Source: Chrysomallon squamiferum
Taxonomy: Eukaryota > Mollusca > Gastropoda > Neomphalida > Peltospiridae
DNA length: 64,000 nt
NCBI GenBank assembly: GCA_012295275.1
Contig: CM022672.1
Span: forward strand, 19,147,394 to 19,211,393
Direction: 5' to 3'
Part shown: positions 53,777 through 64,000 of the stretch, one piece after another
How the letters are laid out: each line of letters starts with the position of its first letter
How positions within the stretch are numbered: position 1 is the stretch's first letter
The notes under the pieces: model-generated
Told to the model about the DNA's origin: nothing
Database searches by the model: none
Seen by the model: only the letters and a program-made list of their open reading frames with translations
Program-made: the position numbers and the translations under genes

Positions 53777-53986
53777 TTTGTTGAAGATGATTAAGTCTAC
53801 GTGTTCGCACGTGTGTTTGTGTGTCAAATTAAATATAAAACCGTATTGTTTGTTGCGTACACAAGTAATTAAATTTGTATTTAATGCATCAACTCGGTTT
53901 ATTTTAGAACTATATATATAAAATAATTTGGGAGAAAAAAAACAATGAAAATAACAACCGTATTTGACAATATGACAGCTTTTAAA

Positions 53987-54022
<36 letters not shown>

Positions 54023-54348
54023 CCAGTAAATTTATTTTCAAAATAAAAATAATTTTAAAAACTATTTTTCAGATACTTAAAATAACATTTAATTGTATGA
54101 TAATAATAATAATAAGAAGAATAAAAAAAAAAAAAAAAAATGATTGTTTCAAATGATCCAAGTTAGTTGATTTAGTGACTACTGTTTCTAAGACCTACTT
54201 ATAAGTTATATAATACAATGTATTATTATTACTATCATTATAATCATCATCATAAGAAAATTGTTTTAGTAGCGTGCTGCATTCAGTGCCTGCAACTAAT
54301 TTGCCATGATCCATGAGATGCTGTTGCATAGGAAGCAGACACCAATAG

Positions 54349-54710
54349 GGCCAGATTTACCAACAGGCATAGTAGGCCACCAGCCTAGGGTCCACTGCTA
54401 TTCCATTCTGCTATTCAGTAGGAGTAACCACTGGAATGACAGCAGCAATTTTCCTCATACATTATACATAAAAACATAAACCTCCATATTAATCATTAGT
54501 ATTAAAACATTAAGTGTCATTATATAAATATTCATTAAATTCATTTACAGTGTAAAATCAATGGATATTATACTGATCTGTTTAAATATATTCAGGAATT
54601 AAATAGAATAACGTAAATAAATTGTGGAAAAAAAAAAAAAAAAACCTAGGAATAAATATTGATAAAATAAAAAAGTAAAAAAATTTCTTCTTTGTTTGTA
54701 AATCTGGAAT
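54349..54710. mobile_element. Possible non-autonomous DNA-transposon relic
   Basis: GGGCCAGATTTACCAACAGG at the left, followed by CATAGTAGGCCACCAGCC, resembles a widespread transposon end. TGTTTGTAAATCTGG near 54695-54709 is its near inverse. No convincing target duplication, so this is tentative. Confidence 0.3.
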
Positions 54711-55589
54711 GAGAATAAAATACATGTACAGTCAAAGCTGTTTGTGGAGTAGAGGTTAGAGCTCATGGCTTAGTAGCTGTTCTGGTTCATTCCTCTTTAA
54801 TGCTGCTATTTAGCTACACAGTGTTAAGTATGTTCTTTCATTACTGCAACTTTCTCTAAATGATGTCAGAAGTAACAAATACTCTCATTGAGTGGTTCAG
54901 AATATATCATAAGAAGATTTTTAATCTATGTTTATCAGTAATCTTTTCATAAACCAACAGCTGTTTTTTTTTCTTGTGCTTATTAATAATTATCAAAAAG
55001 TTAGTGCTCCAAAATCCTGTATGTAATGATGTACTAATTCAATTAATATCCTGAACCAAAATCAAAACAAATAACACACAACTGTGTAAGATACAGAGAA
55101 CAGTTTAAAGAAACACAAAAGCAGAGTTAGTTTTTTTAAATTTAATTTGATATGGATGGAGCAAAATACGTGTCATGAACTTTATAAAGAATATAATGAA
55201 GGCAGTATGTAGAACATTTCCCTGAATTTATGTCTTTTACAATCACATACACTAAAAGAAATAATCCAGTACCATCCGTGCTCTACTAAGTTAAATCAAT
55301 AACATTTAATAAACAGATTTTAAATTAGACAAATTTCCCCAACAAAGTAGAAGATATTTTCTGTAATGAACCTACTTAACTTATTCTAACAGTGACATAT
55401 ATTAAAGAATAATAAACAATTACAAAATAATAATACAAAAAATATATGTAAAAAAATCAAAACATTACCAATTTTATAAAAAAAAATTCATTAATATTGT
55501 ACCTGTGCAGACAGCCATTCCCATAAAGTTTCAGATAAATAAAAGTATATAAACCCAAGAAAATAATGATTTTTTTTCAAGCTTCTACA

Positions 55590-56215
55590 ATGAAATAAAA
55601 GGCATACCAAAATGTTATGTCAAAAATGTACCCACTATGGTCAACATTTAACATTATAAAGATGTAAATTAAATGGGATAAGAAACAGAAAATTTTGTTC
55701 TGCAGAAATTTAACTTCTAAAAAAACAAAACCCACAGAAAACAAAACAAACAATGAACATGGTTTGGTCTTAAATAAATGCTACATAATATTAATTACAG
55801 AGATAGCCAGTTGAGCATGATAATCATTCCTTTTGTTGGAAATGTAGAAAAACCCAAAACGAAGCCTGATTTGAACTTAAATTTGGTCTTAAATAAATGT
55901 TATGTAAAATTAATTCCGTATATGGACAACAAAAATAAATAAATAAAAATTAAAATTAAATAAATTTTGCTATTGTAAAATTTATACTGATGCAGTAAAT
56001 CATGAGTAAAAAAAAAAGAAACATTTGTAACAAAAAACAAAAATCCCATTGATATGACTTGAATGGGTCTTAAATATTATTTTGCATTCATTATACTATT
56101 ATACAGTCACAAACTTGTAACAAATCATCCTTTGTTGACAATTAAAATAAAAAAATGGATTTCACTGGGAATACAATAAATATTATGTAAAATTACAGTC
56201 ATTCTGATGATAAAT
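55590..56215. repeat. Degenerate tandem repeat, period about 120 bp
   Basis: TTTGGTCTTAAATAAATG occurs at 55763 and 55882, each followed by a similar ATTAATT segment. More eroded copies follow near 56065 and 56175. Confidence 0.45.
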
Positions 56216-57048
56216 AAATCACATCAATACAGTCATTCAAAACATGAAACTAGAATACAGAACATAAAAAATTAATTCAGATTGAGAAATAAATAATGAA
56301 ACATCAGTTCAAAATTAATGTCAAAACATTCAATATTAATCAACTGCATTCATTTATTCTGATTTCTGAATTTAAATAAATCTTCAATTAAACCCAACTA
56401 CAAACAAACAAAAAAAGACAAACTGTTATTATAAAATGTAAAAAAAAAAAAAAAAAAAAAAAAATTTATGCAGTGTGTTAAAAGATAATGACTAAGAACA
56501 GTCTTAAAATCGATTACTCATACGTATCAAATAAATTACATTTCATCTTCAGTAAGTTTATTTAATTAATTCTTTAATAACCAAAATTATTTAATTTTTT
56601 TTTTGTTTTGTTAATTTCAACGCTAGAGATTAACAGCTAGCAGAACACAGAAATACAACTATTATCACCAGAACAATTTTACTACAAGAATATACCAATT
56701 ACTTGTAAATGCTGTGGTGAATATTTTGGATTTCTGACAGGTGGGACCAGCCCTAGGATTTTTAACTCCTAATATCAGCACCTAAGCTAACAGTTGTGGA
56801 AAAAATCCTTTGTCAAACTGTTTTAAGTTTGATCCTATAACCTTAATAATTAAAAATAAGATTCTTAACAGTCTGGCTCAACAGAAGAATTCTCATATTT
56901 TACTTTTCCTAATTTTATTTTATATACTTCATTTATATTTTGAAGATCTCAAAGAAATGAGGTTGCTGTATTGTTTTGAAGTATGTAAACAAAGACCAAT
57001 TCCTTCCTGTTTTTTTTTGTAAAACATATGCCTATGATGAATCCCAGC

Positions 57049-57106
57049 AATTTGAATAACATATATATATGTATGTATGTATATATATATATATGTTATT
57101 CAAATT
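57049..57106. repeat. Perfect inverted repeat (hairpin)
   Basis: Two perfect 22-bp arms (57049-57070 and 57085-57106), beginning AATTTGAATAACAT, flank a 14-nt loop of GTAT repeats. The loop and inner arms are a TA/GTAT microsatellite; the outer 12 bp are unique sequence. Confidence 0.9.
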
Positions 57107-57930
57107 TTGGTTTGAAGATGTTCAGAAAATAGGGTACTATAATATTAGAAAAAGCCATATAACTGTAACCATTTGTCATTAAAAAAATAAACTAGTACTA
57201 TATTTTTATTATTATTATTTTTTTTTATGGTAACAAAAGGGGATTATTTTCATCAAGTTTCACTCTGTAATATAAAAAATAACAATTTTTATTTTTTTTG
57301 TTACACATGTCCCCTTAAGAAATCAAATTTTCAGTGTACAAACATCTCTACATATGTACTTTTTGGAAATGGCTTATAACTTTGAGCATGTTTTTAAAAC
57401 ATAAACATTATTAAAATTTATTTGCATGACATTGTAGTGTTCAAGCATAAAGAATGTTGAGTTTCAAACAATTTAAACAATTTATCATGAAAATTAAATT
57501 AACTGATGTTTATTCTGGTAATAACAGCCAAACAAAATTGCTGTCATATCCACAGAGTGTCACTCAGTTAGATTCCTTCCTTTTTGATCTTACAGATTTG
57601 AAATAACACAGAATTGATGAATATTACTTGAAGTATGATGAACATTGAGAAACTGATTTAAATTTCTAAAACAAAAATCTAGCAAAAAAAAAATATTTAA
57701 AAAAAAAAAAAAAAAAAAATCAATTCATTTCCAAGCAGTTATTTCATTTATATTCTTCTTTTGTAAATTGTTCTTATTTTTGTTGCTTACAAAGAAATTT
57801 ATTCTTTGGACCTAACCTAGAAAACTTGGAATCTAAATACAAAAAGTCGTAACAAAATAAGTAAACACTGTGATTCTATCACATGAAAACAAGAGTAAAT
57901 GTAACTTTTATATTAAACATAAAGAATGCA

Positions 57931-60900
57931 TCAGTTATCATTAACTGCATCTTCATCCTGAGCTTCCATATCTTCTTCTTCTTCTCCATTCATCGTGTCT
58001 TCTTCTTCCTTCAACTTTTCTTCTTCTTTTGTCTCTGGCTCTGTTCCATTTATGGCCATTAGTCTTTTAGCAGCTTCCAGCTCCAACCTCAGTTTCTCTG
58101 CCTCTTCTTCTTCTCGTTTTCTTTCTTCCTCCTCCAATCTCTTTTCTTCATTCACTTCCTGCTCTAACTTTTCATAGTCTATATCATTTAGTTTCAGGTG
58201 ATATTCCTCATATTCTCGACCACTCATTATTCGATTCTCCTCCCCATCTTTGAAGCAGAAACGAGCTTTCATGGCCCAGTTTCGAATATTGTCTTTTAAG
58301 CTCTGCGTCCTGGCTTTCTGAAAACAAGAAGATTTGGTAAATGAAGTTATCAACGAATCATAATGAAACATTATTCATTTAGCTGAATCTTCTTTTGTAT
58401 TACAAATATCAGTACAAGTATTTAAATTTAATTATCTAACAAACAAAATTTCTATTTTATCTGAATATGAAAGAGTGACGAAATCTATATTATAAATTTA
58501 TTACAACTGTTCCTTCAGAGCACAAATCAAAAGAAAATGAATGTAATATGTCAAACAAATTAAAAAAATACAGAGGGTTATTTTTTTTTAAATCAGATTT
58601 CAAGTTATTGTATTGTTTTATATATTATTTGTATTTACATCTCAAATCAAATGTGAAAAATGATTTTTTTTCCAAATGCTTTACAATTGTCCTTAATTAG
58701 AACTTAAGAAAATAGATATACTTTGTAATTGGCATAATGATCATGTGAATTGCAGTGATCCTGTTTGGCACTCTTCAGATTTGGATAATACTTCTGGCAC
58801 AGTTTGCAAAGATAACCAGTCACTGGGACAATGTATTCACTTCCTGCAGATAACATATGTAATTAATTAAACTGTCACAGACAAAAAATTCAATTTCCAT
58901 TTGATCAATAATTCAAAACATCTAAAATTTATATTCATTAATGGGTGCACATGTATCACATCTAATAAAACTCATTGTTTGTTGTTCATAATTCATTTGT
59001 TGTTTTTTTTGTTTCTTTTCCTTCATTTATTGTCCTGTTAAGTGTGGGTTTGTTATCTCAGAACAAAAATATTTATTTAAGCAGAAACTGTAATCAGACA
59101 TTAGTGTATATAGGTTGATTATATTTTATTACTGACACCAAAGAATAATCAACAAGTGATGTTATAAGAAACATACCAATTTGTTTTCCACTCTGGTATG
59201 TTGGAAGATCTTCCTACAAAACATGATAAAAATAAATAAATAAATAATTCACTTTAACAGTAAGAGATTAACAGCCCAAACAAAAATTAGGAAATATAGG
59301 ACCACCAAACTTAGGATATATATATTCTCTATTAAGCAATCTGAAAGGGCAGTGTCATTATTCACAAACCACTTGTCCTATCTCCTAAAAGTAAATAATT
59401 TGGACTGTTTTTATTTGTCTCATACAGATTGCTTCTGCACTCTGCACAAATAAAAATAAGAGTTGTTTGGACATCAGTTGACAAAACAGAATTTACTTTC
59501 AAGAAATATGTGCATTCTGATTATTAAGTTTCTGACCTGCTTCCATGTATTTTTGATCTGATCTGACTAAAAGAGATAACAATTTAGCAATTACCTATTA
59601 GGATACATAGTGCAAGTAAAATATATCAGTGGTTTAAGTAAGTCTTTAAAAAAAAAAGTCTAGACAAAATAGCTTGTAAAAATTATTTAAATTTTAACAT
59701 CAGAAAAACCCACTCACCAATTCATACTCAAGAGCTTCTTCTGGAATGGTCAGATCATGTTTTCCAGTGTGTCTAATTCTTTCCTAGAACATTTTTAAAA
59801 AAATACATAGTAATCAAAATAACAGCACAACAAGACAAAAATATTCTGTCCAATCAACCTCATTTTTTAATTTAATTTAATTTTTTTTAAACATTGTCCT
59901 AAAATTAATTTTGAATGAAAGAAAAATTAGAGAAAAATGTAGATATAGAATTTTGCTCACTTTAATGTGTTGTTCTGAAGCCCTGTGCTCCAACAATTCA
60001 GTGAAATTTTTAAAGCTTTGTATATCACACCATCTACACCCTTTCTTACAACGGGCTGCCTTGAACTGTGAAGAAAGAGAAAAACAAACAATGCAGTAAA
60101 TAAATCAGTTGCAGTTTTAATTATCCTAACCATTAAATAACAACTATTTACATTATTATTTTATTCTTTAGAAGAAAATCTCATCAGGATCCAGTTCGAT
60201 TAGTTTGGCAAATGATCACCTCAACAGCTACTGATGTGAAGTCAGAACCTATTAGGTAATTTAGTGATGCTTCCTAATTCACTGTACCTCCTCATGCGAT
60301 ACAGAAAACTCATTTTTTTTGCATTTAGTAGGAAATACACAAAATTAAGCTATTGAAATAACTACTTACACGAGAGATGAAACAGCATAATATTCTCACC
60401 TCATGTTGAGGAGATCCTTTGTGTTTACTCATGGATGAAATAGTGTCCCTATCACAGGTATCACAGTATAACCAGCTACAAAATAAGAATACAATAACAC
60501 AGCTTATAAAACCAACCATACAGATCCTTGGATCCTTTTACACCCCATTTTCTCAGCAGACTGTAACAACTGCTGGTGGATTAAGTCAATGCTTCTTAAA
60601 CAAATTTAGTTTCACCGACCCTTGGGTCTTTGTAACAAAATTTCATTCAGCCTAATTTTTATCTTGTTCTCCACTGTTCAAAATTACATGTACACTTTGT
60701 CATCCGAGCAAAAATTGTAAATTAACAAATACCTTAAATGTTTATTTTATTCAAAGTGTTAAGTGCACTAAAAATGCACAAAAGAAAACAAGCAATGACA
60801 AAAAGAAATAATTACATACTTAACAACTACTAAATTCCTAGAAACAACATTTTCTTACTGTGCATGTTTACCACAAATAAATTACGAGATGTATGCTTCT

Positions 60901-62177
60901 GTAGTTCTCAGGTATCTAGCTACACTTCAAGGCCATTAAGAAAATTATGGTTGAGACATTATATTCTAGTAAACACAGAGAAAAAATCTTTCTACTCAGA
61001 TATTATTAGAAAAGTTTAAATAGTGAGAAAAGACATTTAAATTCCCATCCCCTTTACCATTAAAAGAGCTTCCTACCCACATTAATGGCAATGTCTTTTT
61101 AAGTATTGAGCAAAATATAAATATGCAAGTCATTCACCATTGCTGTATCATTCACCCCCATCCTAAATAAGTAAATTCACCCTTGGGTGAATCATTCAGC
61201 AGTTAAAGAAGCTCTGGTTTAAGTCACTGAGATTAGATTACCTTTGATTTTCACGTAGATCTGTTTGGTGTGCTATTTTTTCCAGAAGTTCTTGAACTTC
61301 AGCACTGTGCTCTTCCTGCTTCGCACTCTCTAATTCAGCCATGCGTGATTTGTGTTCTTCTTTCTCACAGTGAGCCTTCCAGTTCTAAAAGAAAAAATCA
61401 GATATTGAAAGTTTTAAAATTATTGATTTTTTCTTTCTTTATGTTACCCACAATAAAATATTTTAAGAGACTTATTCTAGTACAAATATATTAAATCAAC
61501 AAGAAAATTTAAAAGTCAGTACTATAATACTGTCATTTTTTGAATGAAGCAGCAAAATAATGAGTATTTAATTACACCAAAGACTCAGTCCAACTGAAAA
61601 TGATAAATATAACCATTATAAAAAAAAAGTGTAGAAAAAAAATAAAGACTTGCCTTCAAATTAAGAAAATCAAAACAGCAGACATGACAGTAGCTTACAG
61701 AATTCCTTGTTGGATCATACTGCAAAAAATAAATAAATAAAAATTTAAAAATAAACATATTAAAAATATAATGATTATACCAGTAATATAATGTTAATTT
61801 TTCCAGCCAAAATTCAAACTCTGACAGTAAAAATCAGCATTAACATTTGTAAATGATCAAATAAAATCTAGTTATCCCTTATCTATATTAATTAACCTTT
61901 CCCTGATGGAGCTATATATACATAAACACAAAAATAAATAAATAATATTTTTGCCAGAGGTATATTTATTGGACAATACCCTTAAGTTATACTATGTTTG
62001 AAAAACATCCAATAAATTTCCACACATAAATTTCACTAAATCTTTTGAAATTGTCACAAATGTTATAAAAATGAAATGCTGAAACTAAATACTTACAGGT
62101 TCTCTAGGACCGTCATTTGGTGTTGTCTCAGCTAATACAAAAAAATAGTATAGTAAAATAATAATAATAATAAAAAG

Positions 62178-62235
<58 letters not shown>

Positions 62236-63000
62236 GATAATGGAATTAAAATCATTCTGACTTTTTCTTTAAAAAATAAAATTCTTTCATATGTCAGTTT
62301 TCTTGCAAATATTGATAAACTCTCTTCTGTATGTTTCCATTTGATATACTGAAAATATATTCATTTAACACTATATACAAATACATTTAACTATTATTCA
62401 TCAAATGCATGAATACACAATGTAGATTGTAATAAAAAAATTATTATTTATTTATTCATTTTAAAAATAAACTAGTAATCAACTGCATTGACAAAATATT
62501 TCAAACATATAAATAACATTTTAAGACAATTTAGTTATTTTTACATACTATATTTACATATCACTGAAAAGAAATGTGAAATTAGTGCAAAAAGAAAATA
62601 ATTATTATAAAGTCAGTATTAAAATACATTAGATGAGTATTAATTAATGGAAAGTGTAGAAACTTGGCTGCACTGATGGGAAAGTGATTTTACTTTTTTT
62701 TTCTTTTTTTTTTAAATTATTCTGCATAATCATTTAGAAGCATAACCTGTTTCTACAGAAATAACTGCCAGTCTGTTAATAATTAGTGTTGTTCAAAACA
62801 GGAATGTTTGTGTATGCTTAAACTACAGGGCTTTCAAAGAACAATGTTCTTCTACTCTATCAAATGGACAGATTACCTTTGTTTTCTTTATTTTTTTTCT
62901 TCTGCACTGTCTTAACACGAGAATCCTTGCGAAACTGGTTTCGAGACCTTCCTCCATCACGACCTCGATCTTTCCCTCTACCACCCCGAGGGCCATATGA
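57931..63000 (-). CDS. Four-finger matrin/U1-type zinc-finger protein (CIZ1-like), 5' part missing
   Basis: Resembles CIZ1-type nuclear-matrix proteins, with moderate certainty. Visible exons: 62877-63000, 62097-62131, 61654-61719, 61242-61384, 60400-60475, 59961-60065, 59718-59783, 59177-59213, 58722-58843, 57931-58317, giving 386 residues. The first visible exon opens at an acceptor (CAG at 63001), so the start codon lies upstream; I could not find it in 63001-64000. An Arg/Gly-rich segment (SYGPRGGRGKDRGRDGG) leads into four fingers: YCHVCCFDF, LYCDTCDRD, CRWCDIQSF and YLCKLCQKYY, all ending H-x5-H as in U1-type fingers. The C-terminus is a long charged coiled coil (EKLEQEVNEEKRLEEEERKR) and an acidic end. 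The intron after 61654 has a GC donor (AAG then GCAAGT). A candidate poly(A) signal (AATAAA on the minus strand) lies at 57798-57803. The adjacent gene at 47741-53776 is its apparent paralogue. Confidence 0.87.
60587..61216. mobile_element. hAT-like non-autonomous element in the four-finger gene
   Basis: Terminal inverted repeats CAATGCTTCTTAAAC and (minus strand) CAGAGCTTCTTTAAC are flanked by 8-bp duplications GATTAAGT (60579-60586) and GTTTAAGT (61217-61224) with one mismatch. Length is 630 bp with no coding capacity. Its right end is about 25 bp from the splice donor of the exon ending at 61242. Confidence 0.7.
62179..62229. repeat. (AAT)n microsatellite
   Basis: An AAT run of about 50 bp in an intron of the four-finger gene. 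Confidence 0.95.
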
Positions 63001-64000
63001 CTGAAACCATCAAGGGTGTTCCATAACCATCATAATGACAGTGAGATGCCTCATATAAACTGTACAACCCAACTTAAGAAGCACTGCCTGGCCAAAGCTA
63101 AGCAGCCCATTTAAAATATCAACCAACTGTGCTTTTTACAGGTCAAATTTTCATTTCTCTAGATATGTACTTTCAACACATTTAAAGATGGTTATTATTT
63201 TTAACCCAATGAAATATTTTGTTTTAACCAAATTTGCTTTTACAATCTTACTTGCATAGTAACAGTGTGTAAAAATGTGTAATGATCAGATCACAGTTGC
63301 CAGTTCACAGCAATGACAAATAATGAAATTCATAAGAATTTTGTGTACTTGAAAAGGACATGCAGTTTTAATGTAGCTGAATGGCCAAATACTTTTTAAC
63401 AAGTATTAAAGACAATTTTTATTATCTATTTTGTAAACAGTTATTTTTAATTAAATGTGGTTATGGTCCAGTACTTGAATTCACTGACTGTTATACTAAG
63501 ACTACCATGTCTAAGTGTATAGTATTATTAGTTTTACAGCACAGGTCAACAAAATATTTCGATTTATTGCAAATGGAATTTTGCCAGGCAGTGATTCCTG
63601 ACAATGTTGTGTAACACATGTTTATTTAAAGACTTATTCTAGTTGAACCATAGATAAATGCCAAGACATATTCAGTTCAGATTAATGCATTTTAACATTA
63701 ACTTTCAATGCTGATTATTGCAAAATAATAATAAAAAAAAAAAAAAAAAAAAAAAACAAAAATGAAATACAAACATAAATCAGAATGCATGTTTTCAACT
63801 TAATGTATCTCCACATTATAATTCTTTGACCATTACAAAAGGCATCAAAAAAGTTAGTTTCTTTTTTAATACCTTGTAATCTTCACAAAAGTGTACCATT
63901 AAGATACAACAAAAAAAGATTTAACAGGCATTATCATACTTATGGTATGTCTGGATTTGTATGTTAAAAATGTTAATGTTTTTAACAGGCACCTGTAATT
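63001..64000. other. Intron (or upstream region) of the four-finger gene
   Basis: No convincing exon. It begins with the acceptor of the first visible exon, includes a solo hAT-like end (about 63070-63086, CTTAAGAAGCACTG) and a poly-A tract (about 63734-63756). The missing 5' exons of the gene are probably to the right of the window. Confidence 0.5.

Larger units (their letters stand above)
53777..57930. other. Spacer between the two zinc-finger genes
   Basis: No exon found. It contains poly-T and poly-A tracts (about 53990-54020, 56440-56463), a possible old element at 54349-54710, a degenerate repeat at about 55590-56215, a perfect hairpin at 57049-57106 and the 3' UTR of the upstream gene at its right end. 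Confidence 0.55.

Noticed and set aside
53723-53989. 88-codon minus-strand frame MFKSCHIVKYGC
   Set aside because: Only its MTKQKRETVEH part (53742-53776) is supported by splicing into the next exon; the upstream part is AT-rich and looks like 5' UTR or promoter.
57995-58177. Serine-rich plus-strand frame
   Set aside because: Antisense of the Glu/Lys-rich last exon of the four-finger gene.

Overview
The window reads as animal (metazoan) nuclear DNA. It is very AT-rich, with short exons separated by introns of about 0.1 to 4.6 kb, GT-AG splice signals, and abundant microsatellites and poly-A/T tracts. A degenerate copy of a repeat I recognise from gastropod and other mollusc genomes (about 16530-16760) suggests a mollusc, possibly a gastropod. 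That placement is an inference, not a proof.

All four protein genes I can support are on the minus strand, head to tail. From right to left they are: (1) a gene for a protein with four U1/matrin-type zinc fingers (CIZ1-like), whose 5' end lies beyond the window or in its last kilobase (63000 to 57931); (2) a second, shorter matrin-type zinc-finger gene (53776 to 47741) that shares exon sizes, intron phases and protein motifs with the first, so the two look like a tandem duplication; (3) SEC23IP, complete in 20 coding exons (45642 to 27010), an ER-exit-site protein with a proline-rich N-terminus and WWE, lipase-like (GHSLG), SAM and DDHD regions, plus an unusual proline-rich tail; (4) casein kinase I alpha, complete in 8 coding exons (24119 to 11819). 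Exon joins were made by hand; every join keeps frame and has GT-AG borders, except one likely GC-AG intron in gene 1.

Positions 1 to about 9.2 kb hold no gene I can recognise. This stretch is low-complexity DNA interrupted by five blocks of more complex, less AT-rich sequence (about 380-1000, 1650-2110, 3240-3510, 5370-5640 and 6870-7400). The last contains a palindromic CRE and several homeodomain-type cores and is a candidate distal enhancer of a gene outside the window.

Mobile-element remains include hAT-like non-autonomous elements at 43640-43941 and 60587-61216, a solo hAT-like end at 63086, and a TA-flanked inverted-repeat element at 53065-53380. Two of the hAT copies lie within about 30 bp of splice donors. 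A three-copy tandem repeat in the last CK1-alpha intron has duplicated the end of the preceding exon together with its splice donor.

The genes are unrelated in role (a signalling kinase, an ER-export factor and two probable nuclear-matrix or RNA-associated zinc-finger proteins), so apart from the duplicated pair the order is ordinary synteny rather than a functional cluster. I found no clear undescribed multi-gene system. The most promising leads are the divergent tandem zinc-finger pair, the possible distal enhancer, and the transposon and repeat effects at splice sites.
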